Source: Polyangiaceae bacterium (GTDB taxonomy: Bacteria; Myxococcota_A; Polyangia; Polyangiales; Polyangiaceae). Taken from it: 64,000 nucleotides of DNA. The stretch is taken from the NCBI GenBank assembly GCA_016933275.1, contig JAFGBI010000126.1, positions 58,803-122,802 of the forward strand. The letters run 5' to 3'. A program made the position numbers and the translations under genes. A model generated the notes under the pieces. It worked only from the letters and a program-made list of their open reading frames with translations, was not told where the DNA came from and did no database searches. Positions within the stretch are counted from its first letter, which is position 1; every line of letters starts with the position of its first letter. Of the stretch, positions 29,152 through 38,626 are shown piece after piece.

Positions 29152-30156
29152 GTGCGTTGGCCCGGCGTGTACCAGCAGCGTGGTCATGGCCTGACGCTGT
29201 TGGGGTTCATGCCCGTCACCATCGCGGTTGCGTTGGTCACCGTCCTCCTCATCAGCTGGCTGGCCACGGGTCTCGCGGATCCCCGGGCGCGCGAGGTCGC
29301 GCTCGAGCAATACGCCGAGGAACTGGTGGAGCGGGACCTGGCCGAACGTGGTTGGCGCCCCGTGGGACCGAGCCCCGCGGAGGGTTCCGGTCCGCGGATC
29401 CTCGACGGCGCGGCCCCTCCCGCCAACCTGGGCCGCGGCGGTGAGGTGGTGTCCGAGCGGGCGGACCTCGAGCAGGCTGCCCATCGGCTCCAGCGCCTTC
29501 AGGGACTCACGCTTCTCCTTCCGGAGCGGGAATTCCACCTCGATCTCTCGCCGGGAGCCATCACCGGCGGACCACCACCGACGGGATCGGCGGCGCTGAC
29601 CGCCTCGGTCGTGGCGCGGGAGCTCAGCCGCTTCCCCCAGGGTTCGCTGGCGGCGGCGCGATTTCGCCGAGTGCTGCTGTGTGCTGGGCTTGCCGAGGCA
29701 GGCCGTGCCATTCCCTCGCTCCCGAACTACCAGCAAACGCTCCTCCTCGATGTTGGTTCCTCACCGGAGTTTCTCCGCCGCCTGGTGCACCACGAGCTCT
29801 TCCACTTCATCGACTACGCGGACGACGATCAGGTGTTGCGGGATCCGAGCTGGGATGCCCTCAACGATCGCTATTTCGTCTATGGCTCTGGCGGTCGGGC
29901 GATGCGTGATCCGCGAAGCTCCTATCTGACGCACGAGGTCCCGGGTTTCGTTTCACGTTATGCGACGGCGGCGCTCGAGGAGGACAAGGCCGAGGTGTTC
30001 TCGTTCCTGATGACCGCTCCCGCAGAGCTCACCGCGCTCGGCCAACGGGACGTCGTGATCGGCCGCAAGATGGCGGCGGTGAAGCGGCAGGTGGGGGCAC
30101 ACTTGCCCGTGCTCGACGCCGCCTTCTTCCGCGCGGTGGAGCGCGGCGACCGCTAG
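29152..30156 (+). CDS. Membrane-anchored putative zinc metallopeptidase (HELFH)
   Basis: GTG at 29152 is the likely start; the frame stays open further upstream but reads through a repeat copy. The 334-residue product has one N-terminal membrane helix (FMPVTIAVALVTVLLISWL), then a domain that would face the periplasm. Near residue 213 is HELFHFID, a HExxH zinc site. About 65 residues later, EEDKAEVFSFLM could supply the third, glutamate ligand, as in gluzincin-like families. A long Asp/Tyr-rich segment lies between (DYADDDQVLRDPSWDALND is its span). I cannot assign a known peptidase family. Its TAG stop sits in a repeat-edge fragment. Confidence 0.72.
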   Translation: MRWPGVYQQRGHGLTLLGFMPVTIAVALVTVLLISWLATGLADPRAREVALEQYAEELVERDLAERGWRPVGPSPAEGSGPRILDGAAPPANLGRGGEVVSERADLEQAAHRLQRLQGLTLLLPEREFHLDLSPGAITGGPPPTGSAALTASVVARELSRFPQGSLAAARFRRVLLCAGLAEAGRAIPSLPNYQQTLLLDVGSSPEFLRRLVHHELFHFIDYADDDQVLRDPSWDALNDRYFVYGSGGRAMRDPRSSYLTHEVPGFVSRYATAALEEDKAEVFSFLMTAPAELTALGQRDVVIGRKMAAVKRQVGAHLPVLDAAFFRAVERGDR

Positions 30157-30166
30157 AACACCGATC
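30153..30166 (+). repeat. Fragment of repeat module A left edge
   Basis: ctagaacaccgatc differs by one base from the A-module edge ctagagcaccgatc and contains the stop codon of the preceding gene. The rest of the module is absent or too diverged. Confidence 0.5.
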
Positions 30167-30190
30167 CACGTTCCATCGCCGAGCACCCCC

Positions 30191-31330
30191 TCAGTCGCTG
30201 GCTTCCCCCGCCAATTCATCATCCTCAGGCTCGGTGGTTCCTGGGGCGTTCGTGGGGGTGGCGGCTGCACACCGCTTGAGCCATGGGGTGGCGACGAGCT
30301 CGCGCAGCACCTGGGTCGCATAGCCACCCGGAGGGAGCACGAACGTGACGGTGAGGCGGTGGTCGCGCGCCGCCTCTGCTGTGAGCTCCTCGGGCCACAG
30401 CAGGAGATCGCGTCGCGTGCCGTCGACCAATCGGGCGAGGCTGTCGAGCGCCCGCTCACCAAGGCAGAGCTCCGCGAGCGCGGTCGTCTCGAGCTCGTGG
30501 GGGACGCCGGAAGCCGCGCGCATCTTGGGCCCCACCATCGGGCCCGTGAGGTGGATTTGGCGGGCGGCCAGCCGTGGCTGCTCCACCTCCGGATCCTCGA
30601 CCAGGAAGACAGCCCGGCGCCCTTCGAGGCGGACGACGTCGCCTTGGAGGAGACGGTCGAGGCCGAGGGTACTCCGCCGCTCGAGGTACCGATTGAAGAT
30701 CTCGGACTGGACCACGCTCGGGTATAGCTTGCGCAGCATTCTCGTGCGCTTGCCGCGCGCGGGTGCCCCGGCCTCGAGCCAGGCCACGGATTCGGCGAGG
30801 TTGTTGCCCTCGCGGCCAAACCGCTGGGCTCCGAAGTAGTTTGGCAGCCCGCCAGTGGCGATCGCGTCCAGGAGCTCGCGCGCCCGAGCCAGCCCATCCG
30901 CCGCTACCCCGACGAGCGTGATTCGGAAGCGATTCCCCGCGAGGTGCCCCGTTCGGAGCTTGCTCTCGTGGCGGGCCGCAGACAGGACGCTGATCGCTTC
31001 GGGAAGCACCCAGGTCTCGGGCGGGCGACCGCGCGCGGGGACCGTCACCCACTGGGTGGTCACCGCATGGCGGTCCTTCATACCGGCGTGGCCGAGATCC
31101 CGTTCGGCGACTCCGGCGGCCTTGGCGAGTTCGTGGAGCAGCGCGGCGGTCGTCAGCTCTCGCTTCCTCACGTTCAGGAGCCAGTGCTCCCCGGTGCCCG
31201 TGGCCGGGAATGCGGGCAGCTCCTCGACCACGAAATCCTCGGCCTCGGGGCTGATACCGGCGGCCACGGGCGGAGTCCCCGCGAACCTCCGTGGGGGTAC
31301 TCGTGGGGTGGACGGCACCGTCGTCGACAT
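30191..31330 (-). CDS. truD: tRNA pseudouridine(13) synthase TruD
   Basis: TruD isomerises uridine 13 of tRNA to pseudouridine. ATG at 31330 gives 379 residues. The family signature GHAGMKDRHAVTTQW is present near residues 80-94, with catalytic Asp at about 86. NYFGAQRFGREGNNL, the second hallmark, follows near the middle, and an insertion domain (TRUD domain) lies between. The region upstream of the start in the same frame has no family similarity. It is followed by about 30 bp before the convergent HELFH gene and preceded by the PP2C gene, 170 bp away on the same strand. Confidence 0.94.
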   Translation of the reverse strand: MSTTVPSTPRVPPRRFAGTPPVAAGISPEAEDFVVEELPAFPATGTGEHWLLNVRKRELTTAALLHELAKAAGVAERDLGHAGMKDRHAVTTQWVTVPARGRPPETWVLPEAISVLSAARHESKLRTGHLAGNRFRITLVGVAADGLARARELLDAIATGGLPNYFGAQRFGREGNNLAESVAWLEAGAPARGKRTRMLRKLYPSVVQSEIFNRYLERRSTLGLDRLLQGDVVRLEGRRAVFLVEDPEVEQPRLAARQIHLTGPMVGPKMRAASGVPHELETTALAELCLGERALDSLARLVDGTRRDLLLWPEELTAEAARDHRLTVTFVLPPGGYATQVLRELVATPWLKRCAAATPTNAPGTTEPEDDELAGEASD

Positions 31331-31500
31331 CGCTGGTCCTTCTGGCGCTGCCGGGGAGTTGAAGAGTCGCGGTCGAGAGCCCGTCCGGTCGCGTGGGGGC
31401 GAGGGTAGTGGCACCAGCGCGGACGTCCAGGCGATCCCGCGCGAACGGGGTTCTGCGGCGCCAGCCGTAGCGCGGACGGCTCCCCTGGGCGCAGCCGTGG

Positions 31501-32517
31501 TCAATCCCTTGTATCGAACGGACCACGGGGAATGACCATCACTGGCCGTTCGGGCGACGATTCCGGGTCGGGGAGGGCGAGGGAGCCGATGAGCTCGGGG
31601 AGGTCCAGGTCCTCGATTCCAACGAGGAATATCTCCGGGGCCGAAGCATCGAGCGCACGCTGCGACGCACTCTCGCGGTCGAGCGATCGCCGGCGCTCCT
31701 CCCGACGTGCACCGTCCGGATCCACCTCGGGGCACTCGATGACGATTACGGTTACGTTGTCCGGAGCGCCGGCGGAGTCCGCGGCATTGAGCAAGAGCTG
31801 GACGGTCGCCCCCGTGGGTCGCGGCTCGGCCAGGATGGCCGCGATCTGCTCGTGCGGGACATATGAGGAGAGGCCATCGCTGCAGAGGAGATACCGATCG
31901 CGGGGCAGGACATCGAAGGTTCCAACGGAGACGCGGGTGGTGGGCGCCATCCCGAGCGCGCGGGTGACCACGTTGCGCGGCAGCCTCCCGAGCACCTTCT
32001 CGTCGATCTCCGGGTGCTCCTCGAGCACATCCTGGGCGAGCGAGTGGTCCCGGGTCAGCGCTTCGCAGTGGCCGTGGCGAGCGCGGTAGCAGCGGCTATC
32101 GCCCACATGTGCCACCTGGAGTTGTCCGGTGGTGGGTGCGAACAGCGCTGTGACCACGGTCGAGCCCATCCCCTGGGAGGGGGCACAGTCAGTGGCGATC
32201 TCGTAGACATCCTGGTTCGCCTTGTGCACCGCCCGCGCGAGCCAGCGCGCGGCCTTGGGCACCCCGAATCGGTCTGCCTCCGGCAGTGCGACCTGGTCGA
32301 CCACGGTCGCCTCGATGAAGTTTGCCACCGAGAGCGCTGCAATCGACGCGGCGAGGTCGCCCGCGGCGTGCCCGCCGGCCCCGTCTGCCACGAGGAAGAG
32401 CTGGAGGTCCTCACGGATCAACAGGCGATCCTCGTTGAGGGAGCGAACCCGTCCGGGCTCCGAGGCCCCGACGGCGCGGAGGCGCAACGAGGTCGGAGCC
32501 GGCGACACCCTCACCAT
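31501..32517 (-). CDS. PP2C-type Ser/Thr protein phosphatase
   Basis: It removes phosphate from Ser/Thr residues and probably opposes Hanks-type kinases like the two in this window. ATG at 32517 gives 338 residues; longer frames run into a repeat copy. Metal-binding and catalytic motifs are in order: NEDRLL, LVADGAGGHAAGDLA, GMGSTVVTALF, HVGDSRCYRAR, LCSDGLSSYV and PDNVTVIVIE. About 80 extra C-terminal residues are acidic and of unknown role. The protein has no membrane helix, so it is cytoplasmic. Confidence 0.95.
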   Translation of the reverse strand: MVRVSPAPTSLRLRAVGASEPGRVRSLNEDRLLIREDLQLFLVADGAGGHAAGDLAASIAALSVANFIEATVVDQVALPEADRFGVPKAARWLARAVHKANQDVYEIATDCAPSQGMGSTVVTALFAPTTGQLQVAHVGDSRCYRARHGHCEALTRDHSLAQDVLEEHPEIDEKVLGRLPRNVVTRALGMAPTTRVSVGTFDVLPRDRYLLCSDGLSSYVPHEQIAAILAEPRPTGATVQLLLNAADSAGAPDNVTVIVIECPEVDPDGARREERRRSLDRESASQRALDASAPEIFLVGIEDLDLPELIGSLALPDPESSPERPVMVIPRGPFDTRD

Positions 32518-32574
32518 CGCGCGGATTATACGGGCGAGACGGGCACGCCTCTGGGCAAAAAGAGAGGGGCCCCC

Positions 32575-32734
32575 TTGGAGCACCGACCAGGCTGCCGACA
32601 GCAACGGCGCCGCTGGAAACGTACCCATGCCCAGCGAGGGTAGGGTTCCAGCGGCGCTGCTGGCGAGGTCTGCTACCGGTTCGGTGCTCTGGGTTGTCGA
32701 CTCGTCGCACCAATCAACCCGATTGCTGCTTCAG
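32575..32734 (+). repeat. Palindromic repeat A+B, variant copy
   Basis: Edges are degraded (ttggagcaccga; tgctctggg), but both modules are recognisable. The inner arms read ggcgccgctgg and ccagcggcgc, changed together relative to the usual ggcagcgctgg and ccagcgctgcc, so pairing is kept. Confidence 0.88.
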
Positions 32735-32781
32735 TGCGGGCCAGGCCCGTGGCCCAAGCACGACGCCGGATCGTGCCCGCG

Positions 32782-32942
32782 CCAGAGCACCGATCAGGAT
32801 GCCAACAGCAACGGCAGCGCTGAAAACGCGTTCATGCGAGGCGAGGACGCGTTTCGAGCGCTGCCTCTGGTGAGCTCTGCTGCCGGTTCGGTGCTCTAGG
32901 TTGTTGATTTGACGCAGCAATCAACCTGATTGCTGCCCTAGG
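32782..32942 (+). repeat. Palindromic repeat A+B, followed by module C
   Basis: A nearly complete copy, with agagcaccgat and cggtgctctag edges and B hairpin gcagcaatca/tgattgctgc. A 41-bp flank just upstream (32742-32782) recurs before the copy at 55431, so the two loci share flank, A, B and C. Confidence 0.92.
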
Positions 32943-33101
32943 GTTCTTCTTGGCGGGGGGGACGAGCCCTCCCCCGCATCGGACGCGGCGCGCGGCCTCC
33001 CCCTGCTCGCCGCTCGATGAGCGGCGGGCGCCTCCGGCGCCGATCTGCCGCGCCGTCCAAGATCCACGCGTGATGCGCGGATCCTCGGACCCAATGGATC
33101 A
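32943..33101 (-). repeat. Repeat module C, copy 1
   Basis: About 160 bp made of short hairpins (ggcgggggggacgagccctcccccgc region; gccgctcgatgagcggc; atccacgcgtgatgcgcggat). It matches 55592-55750 along its length. Its right edge, ggatca, contains the TGA stop codon of the adjacent minus-strand kinase gene. Confidence 0.88.
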
Positions 33102-35360
33102 GGGGCGGACCGGGCCCGTAGCCTGCTCGGCCAAGAGTCGCTTCTCGAGAGCGCGGTAGGCCCGCTCGCGAGCAATGTTCTTGCGGCAACGTTGGAGCTG
33201 TCCGCCGAGGGTCAGCAGGGCCCGGTTGTCGCCGTGCTTCACCGCATCCGCATAGACGTCCGTGGAGACGGTGCAGCCGAGCTGGTAGAGGCGGAGCGTG
33301 ACGGCGAGGGGGGGACCGAGTCTTGCGCGCAGCATCGGGTCCCGCAAAAATTGGGTGACGAGGAGGTGCGCCTTCGAGCCGCCCTTGAGTAGGAGCACGT
33401 GGAAGAGGACGTCGTGCCCGCTCGGGCCGAGCTCGTAGGCCAAGGAATGACCCATCTCGGCAGCTTCTGGCATCCCGCCGATCGCGAGGGCGCTGAGCAG
33501 CGTCACCGCATCGAGTCGCCCGCCCTCAGCAGCGAAGTACGCGGGATCCTCGCGCGCGAGCCGCTGGTAGTCCTGGTAGGCCTTGACCCAGGAGCGGCTC
33601 TCGATCGCGTCGCGGAAGTGGACGCGGAGGAGCAGGATTCGCTCGGCGCCGGCGCCGGCGCTGGGTGCTGGGACGTGGCTGTTGGTCGCCGTGGCCCCCG
33701 AGGCGCTCAGGGAGTTCGCTCCCGGCGCCGGGGTCGACACCGCTGGCGTGGGGATGCTGGCGAGGGGGAGGGGATTGCTGGGCGGGAGGCGCTCGACCGG
33801 CCCCAGCCCGGCCACCATGGCCGTGATGACCAGCGCGAGGACGGCGAGCGCACCGAAGAGCAAGACGTAGGTCGATGTCGATAGGCCGCGGCCAGCCGAA
33901 CGGCTCCGGGCGTCGCTCTTGAGGGCGGCGAGGGTCCGATCCGAGGCGAGCGAGGGGCCGGCCGTATTGGCCCCCACCTCGTCCCGTTTCGAGATCGCCT
34001 TGACCATGGGGGTGGATTTCGCGGCCGAGCTCACCGACGGCCGAAGTGTTCGGAGCCGCGTGGTGGCGCCATCGAGGCCAGCCGCGAGGGGCAGGAGTCC
34101 CTCGAGCAGCTGGGTGGCGGTCTGGAACCTCGCCGTGGGATCCTTCTCGAGCAGGCGGCGCACGATCGCCTCGAGAGCCGGGGGAATGCTCGCATCGGGT
34201 GCCGCTTCCGCGAAGGGAGGCGGGATCTCCTTGGCCTGCTGGCGGAAGAGCTCGACCTCATCGGTGGCGAGGAACGGGTGCCGTCCGGCCAGCATTCGGT
34301 AGAGGACGAGCCCCAGTGCGTAGAGGTCGGAGCGTTCGTCCACGGCGCTCATGCCGATGGCGGCCTCGGGCGGGAGGTAGGCGACGGTGCCGAGCACGAT
34401 GCCGTCGCTCGTGAGGCGATCCGATGAGTCACCATCGTCCGCATCCCGCGTTGGAAGGCGGTTCGGATCGAGCCGCGCCAGGCCGAAGTCGATCAACTTG
34501 ACGAGGTCCTGTCGGCGACCGGGCCCCCCGCGTTCGACCAGCATCACGTTGCTTGGTTTGATGTCGCGGTGGATGACCCCCCGCTCGTGGAGCGCCGCGA
34601 GCGCGTCGGCGATCTGGAACGCGATCTGAGCCGCTCTTCCCGGTGGTAGGCGGCCCGCTTGGAGCACCTTCTCGAGGGTCGTGCCCTCGACGAGCTCGAG
34701 TACCAGATAGCAGGATCCATCGGGGAGCGTGCCGAAATCCGTGGCGCCCGCGATGTTCGGGTGCTTCACGTGCGCGCCGACGATGGCCTCCCGCTCGAAG
34801 CGCGCCGCCAGCTCCGGGAGATCGCGTGATTGAGGTTGCAGCAGCTTCAGCGCGATCGGCGCTCGCAGGACCACATGCTCGGCGAGGTACACGGCCCCGA
34901 TCCCGCCCTGCGCGAGGCGGTCGACGATGCGGTAGCGACCGGCGATCACCCGGCCGAACTCGCGGCTCGGCACGGGCTCCCGTCTCGCCGGAGCGGCACC
35001 CGCGCGCAGGTGCTCCGCTACGTTCGGCAGGGTCGTTCCGGGCGGCACGGCGGGCAGGTGCTCGCGGCGCTTCGTGGCTGGTTCGTCGTCGGTGGACGCG
35101 TCGGGGGCCACGGACGCGAGCTCGGATGTGCTCAACGTGACGCAGCTTACGTCCTCGGGAGCGGCGGTGGCAGCGGGCATCGCCGTCGCCGGTGGCCGAG
35201 GCGACGGTTGCCCCTCACCTACCCTCGACTCCGGCAGGGTGGCGAGTCGACCAGGCGCGAAGTGTGAAGTGGTGGGGCGGTCGTCGCCACCTGGCTCGGA
35301 GTCCTCGCCCTGGAGCGAGTGGGGGCGCGCGTCCTCCGTCACGGTTCCGGAGACTAGCAC
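33099..35360 (-). CDS. Ser/Thr protein kinase with membrane helix and extracytoplasmic domain
   Basis: GTG at 35360 has AGGAG eight bases upstream, which decides the start; earlier starts would overlap the preceding gene. The 753-residue product has about 135 residues of low-complexity N-terminus. A Hanks kinase domain follows: glycine loop AQGGIGAVYLA, ATP lysine in IALKLL near residue 172, IHRDIKPSN near 263, IDFGLA near 290 and PPE in place of APE. One membrane helix (YVLLFGALAVLALVITAMVAG, near 500) leads to a C-terminal helical domain of about 250 residues outside the membrane, a plausible sensor. The TGA stop lies in the edge of repeat module C. Confidence 0.94.
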   Translation of the reverse strand: MLVSGTVTEDARPHSLQGEDSEPGGDDRPTTSHFAPGRLATLPESRVGEGQPSPRPPATAMPAATAAPEDVSCVTLSTSELASVAPDASTDDEPATKRREHLPAVPPGTTLPNVAEHLRAGAAPARREPVPSREFGRVIAGRYRIVDRLAQGGIGAVYLAEHVVLRAPIALKLLQPQSRDLPELAARFEREAIVGAHVKHPNIAGATDFGTLPDGSCYLVLELVEGTTLEKVLQAGRLPPGRAAQIAFQIADALAALHERGVIHRDIKPSNVMLVERGGPGRRQDLVKLIDFGLARLDPNRLPTRDADDGDSSDRLTSDGIVLGTVAYLPPEAAIGMSAVDERSDLYALGLVLYRMLAGRHPFLATDEVELFRQQAKEIPPPFAEAAPDASIPPALEAIVRRLLEKDPTARFQTATQLLEGLLPLAAGLDGATTRLRTLRPSVSSAAKSTPMVKAISKRDEVGANTAGPSLASDRTLAALKSDARSRSAGRGLSTSTYVLLFGALAVLALVITAMVAGLGPVERLPPSNPLPLASIPTPAVSTPAPGANSLSASGATATNSHVPAPSAGAGAERILLLRVHFRDAIESRSWVKAYQDYQRLAREDPAYFAAEGGRLDAVTLLSALAIGGMPEAAEMGHSLAYELGPSGHDVLFHVLLLKGGSKAHLLVTQFLRDPMLRARLGPPLAVTLRLYQLGCTVSTDVYADAVKHGDNRALLTLGGQLQRCRKNIARERAYRALEKRLLAEQATGPVRP

Positions 35361-35413
35361 CGTCGGGGCTCCTGTGTTCCAGGAGGTGCCGTCGGGGGCG
35401 TGAACACGCGCCC

Positions 35414-38407
35414 CTACAGGTCGCACCAGCCTTCCGGCGCCGCGACGCCGAGCGAGTAGGGGCGCGCTTGCTTGAAGGCCAGGGTGCGCTCCGGACCCAT
35501 CAGCTTGAACTCGACGTCCATCGCGAACCACCCGTTCGCGTGCTCCGGATCGAGCAGGTCGCGGAAGTGCTGGTGGACGAAGTACATGCTGCACGTGAGC
35601 TGATCCAGCTCAGCGAGGGAGAGGACCGGGTGGTTGCCGGGGAGGCTCGACTCGGAGCGGAACGTCTGACGGGCTGGGTTTCCGGGGCTGATCGCGAGCT
35701 GGTCGCTCAGGACGCCCGGCGCCGGGTTGGTGACGAGGGCCTCTCCGATTTGAGCGTTCACGTAGTAGCGGTCCCCGCGCATCGGATCGAGGATATCGCG
35801 GCTGACGACGACGCCGTTCGCGGCCTCGTGGTGGTACGCCGGGTGGACCAGGATAGCCATTGCGACGCTCGATTGATCGACGCGGTACGCCTCCCGTTCG
35901 TCATAGGCACGCGTGTTCCAGAGACTGGCCCAGACGGTGCGGAGCGCCTCTTCCACTCCACCGCGGCCCTCGAGCGGCTCCCAGGGGACCGAGTCGTAGA
36001 GGCCGGCTCCGCTGAACGAGGCGAGATCCTCGGTGTTGCTGCTGCTGCGGAAGCGGAGGCGCCGGTCGGGGAAGGTCCTGGCGATCTCGGCCAGTACGGC
36101 CTCCAAGACCTGGGGGTCGACCGGGTGATCCCGGATGAGCTCGCGCACCGTGGCGAGCCCGGCGTCGCGGATCGCCGTGTCCGCGACGAAGGCCGGATCG
36201 GCGCGGAGCTCGGCGAGCTGTGCTTCGGCGCCGCTCGCGGTGAAGTGCTCCAGCGAGTGGACGACGGGCAGCGCGAATGGCTGATCCGGCAGCGCGGTGC
36301 GCGCGCAGACCGGCACGCGGAGCAGCTCGGCGAGCTGCGCGGCCTTGCCACCGACCGCTGGCAAGGACCCAAAATCATGGTCCGCGAGCGGTTGCGGTCC
36401 GCGCCGGCTCGTGTCGAGCCGCGGATATTGCGGGGCGATCGCGCCCTCCCGCTCCTCCCAGAACGCGACCGCCTCCTCAGCAGACGCCACCCGGAGCGAG
36501 AAATCAGCGGCGCGCACCTCGATCCGGACAAGATCGCCGATCAGCGGTTCGATCCGAGGATCTCGGCGGGCGTCGCGGAGGTACATGTTGGGGGTTCCAC
36601 GCGCCCGACTGAGGATGTTGACGTGGGACAGGGGCGTCTGGATCGCTTCGGTGACGAGGCCCGCGATGAAGGGTAGATCGTTCGGTACCCGCTCGGTGAT
36701 GAGGATGTCGTGGGGACCGATAGAGCTGCCGGTGATGGCGTCGGCCGGGACGAAGCGCAGAGTTCCGTACGCGACGGCGGGGGTGAGCGGCTGGAACGTC
36801 ACGTCGCGATAGGGCGCGTTGGGATCGACCAGCGGCACCTCGCCCTCCAATGCCTGCGCCACCTCCACTTGCCGCAGGTCTTGCGGTCGGATCGCCCATT
36901 CGGTCGGGTCCGGGACGGCCTGCAGTACGGCGTAGAACGCCCGCTCCATCAGCTCGGGGGTGATCTCGTCGCCGACCGCGAACTCCACGGTGTGAAGGTC
37001 GGGACCCGCGTGGTGGACCAGGTTGCCGAGGAGGTATCGGCGGCCCTCGACCCTGTAGTACTGCTCCCAGCTGAAGGCCACCCAGCCCTGGTGGAACGCC
37101 CGATATCCCTCCGATGTGCAGCGATCCGCGTGCGGCTCCCGGTCGATGACCTCGCTGATGAAAAGGTAGTGCAGATCCCAATCCGCGGAGTCGAGGAGCG
37201 TCGTCCGATCCCCCGCATTCATGTCTACGATGAACTCGACCCCAGAGATCCCCGTGCGTGCACGCGCGGCGGCGAGCGCCTCGAAATCGCCCATGGTGCG
37301 CAACGCTCGCAGGTGATCGCTCACCTCGCGGTCAGTGATCTCCGTGCATCGATCGTTCGGATCCCCGGGCGTCGCCTCAGCGCAGTAGCGGAAGAACGCG
37401 GCCGGGCTCCCGTCCCGCGCGAGCACCGCCGAGCCGGGCCATTGGTCGAAATCGACTCGATCGACCACGGCATCCGCGGCCGTGTCCCACACCGTGACGA
37501 CGCCCTCGAAGCGAGGATCGTCCGGGATGGTCCCGAGATCCGGCGCCGAAATCGGGACGACCAGGCGAGCGCCGGGAGCGAGCGTCGTGGCGGGCCATGC
37601 GATCACCGCCCCCTCCGAGCTGGTCGGCCACGGGAACCCGACGGCGCTCGGGGCGATGCGGAGGGCGAGGCCCGTGAGATCGACCGCCGCGTCGGTGGTA
37701 TTTCGCACCTCGACGAAGTCTGCCGGTCGGAGGGCGAGCTCGGTGAGCTCGACAGGCGACGGCGTCGCAGGCCACGGCTCGGGCCAAGTGAAGGGAGCGA
37801 ACTCGATCACCTCGGGCAGGCCAGGGGGCGCCGCAGGCTCGCAACCTGGGCCGTTCGCCCGCGCGGGCGAGGCCCAGCCACAGTCGACGAAGCGCCCGAC
37901 GCCGTCCGGGAACCGGGCGTAGGCATGGTGCTCCGCGAGGGAAGGAACCGATACGGAATCCCAGATCGTCCCGTCCGCGAGCTCGAGCCGGAGCCGCTCG
38001 CCCTCCCGCGCGATCTTCGGGGGTAGATGGTTGGCGCCCTGCTCGGGCTCGGCATCGGCCCACAGGAGGCGGACCTCCCCTGGGGCCAGGAGCCCCTCCG
38101 GGAGCTGGAACCTGCCCGAGGCGTCGATGAACCACACGTCGCCGAGCTCGATCGGCTCGTCGCTCGCATTGTAGACCTCGATGTAGTCGTCGGTCTGTCC
38201 GTACTCATCGACGTACACGCCCTCGTTGTCGCTCACCACTTCGTTGATGCGGAGCGCGATCGGAAGCGCCGTCGGAGGTGGGGGCGGCGGCGGCGGAACC
38301 TCGTGGCCGACCCAGGCCTCCTCGTCGATCTGGCGACCACCGCAACCGCCGAACAGGGGGAGGGCGAGCAGGGAGAGGAACCCGAACCAAACCGAAGGCG
38401 AGCGCAT
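35414..38407 (-). CDS. Lipoprotein: lamin-tail domains plus phosphohistidine and PPDK-like ATP-grasp domains
   Basis: The 997-residue product starts with a lipoprotein signal (LALPLFGGC) and a Pro8 linker. Two lamin-tail-like beta domains follow (about 48-165 with INEVVSDNEGVYVDEYG and DYIEVYNASDEPIELGDVWF; about 195-330). After an unassigned region comes a swivelling phosphohistidine domain (TPLSHVNILSRARGTPNM, His expected to carry phosphate). The C-terminal PPDK-like ATP-grasp domain has GGKAAQLAELL, FRSSSNTEDLASFSGAGL, MDVEFKLMG and FKQARPYSLG. The order His domain then ATP domain matches glucan water dikinases rather than PEP synthase, and the PEP-binding barrel is missing. An exported ATP-dependent dikinase is unexpected. 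The substrate is unknown. Confidence 0.85.
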   Translation of the reverse strand: MRSPSVWFGFLSLLALPLFGGCGGRQIDEEAWVGHEVPPPPPPPPTALPIALRINEVVSDNEGVYVDEYGQTDDYIEVYNASDEPIELGDVWFIDASGRFQLPEGLLAPGEVRLLWADAEPEQGANHLPPKIAREGERLRLELADGTIWDSVSVPSLAEHHAYARFPDGVGRFVDCGWASPARANGPGCEPAAPPGLPEVIEFAPFTWPEPWPATPSPVELTELALRPADFVEVRNTTDAAVDLTGLALRIAPSAVGFPWPTSSEGAVIAWPATTLAPGARLVVPISAPDLGTIPDDPRFEGVVTVWDTAADAVVDRVDFDQWPGSAVLARDGSPAAFFRYCAEATPGDPNDRCTEITDREVSDHLRALRTMGDFEALAAARARTGISGVEFIVDMNAGDRTTLLDSADWDLHYLFISEVIDREPHADRCTSEGYRAFHQGWVAFSWEQYYRVEGRRYLLGNLVHHAGPDLHTVEFAVGDEITPELMERAFYAVLQAVPDPTEWAIRPQDLRQVEVAQALEGEVPLVDPNAPYRDVTFQPLTPAVAYGTLRFVPADAITGSSIGPHDILITERVPNDLPFIAGLVTEAIQTPLSHVNILSRARGTPNMYLRDARRDPRIEPLIGDLVRIEVRAADFSLRVASAEEAVAFWEEREGAIAPQYPRLDTSRRGPQPLADHDFGSLPAVGGKAAQLAELLRVPVCARTALPDQPFALPVVHSLEHFTASGAEAQLAELRADPAFVADTAIRDAGLATVRELIRDHPVDPQVLEAVLAEIARTFPDRRLRFRSSSNTEDLASFSGAGLYDSVPWEPLEGRGGVEEALRTVWASLWNTRAYDEREAYRVDQSSVAMAILVHPAYHHEAANGVVVSRDILDPMRGDRYYVNAQIGEALVTNPAPGVLSDQLAISPGNPARQTFRSESSLPGNHPVLSLAELDQLTCSMYFVHQHFRDLLDPEHANGWFAMDVEFKLMGPERTLAFKQARPYSLGVAAPEGWCDL

Positions 38408-38528
38408 CGGCGACGATTGTACCGCGTCGACGTGACCGTCAAGGATGTCGGCAACGCGCCGAATCCACCGAAGCCGACGAACTCAAGGTCGTCTTCCAAG
38501 TGATCGAAGTCGCTTTGTTCTTCCTCCA

Positions 38529-38617
38529 TCACCGGCCGCGCATCGGTCCTTGCTGGTCGCCAATCCGCTCCGGTTGTCGGTTCGACGTATCCAGTGTCGC
38601 CCATGCGCGGCCGGTGA
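38529..38617. repeat. 15-bp inverted repeat in intergenic region
   Basis: tcaccggccgcgcat (38529-38543) and its exact complement (38603-38617) flank 59 bp in the 220-bp gap between the AlkC-like gene and the lamin-tail lipoprotein gene. The same 15-mer occurs at 63573-63587, directly after a repeat copy. Confidence 0.8.
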
Positions 38618-38626
38618 TCTGGTAGA

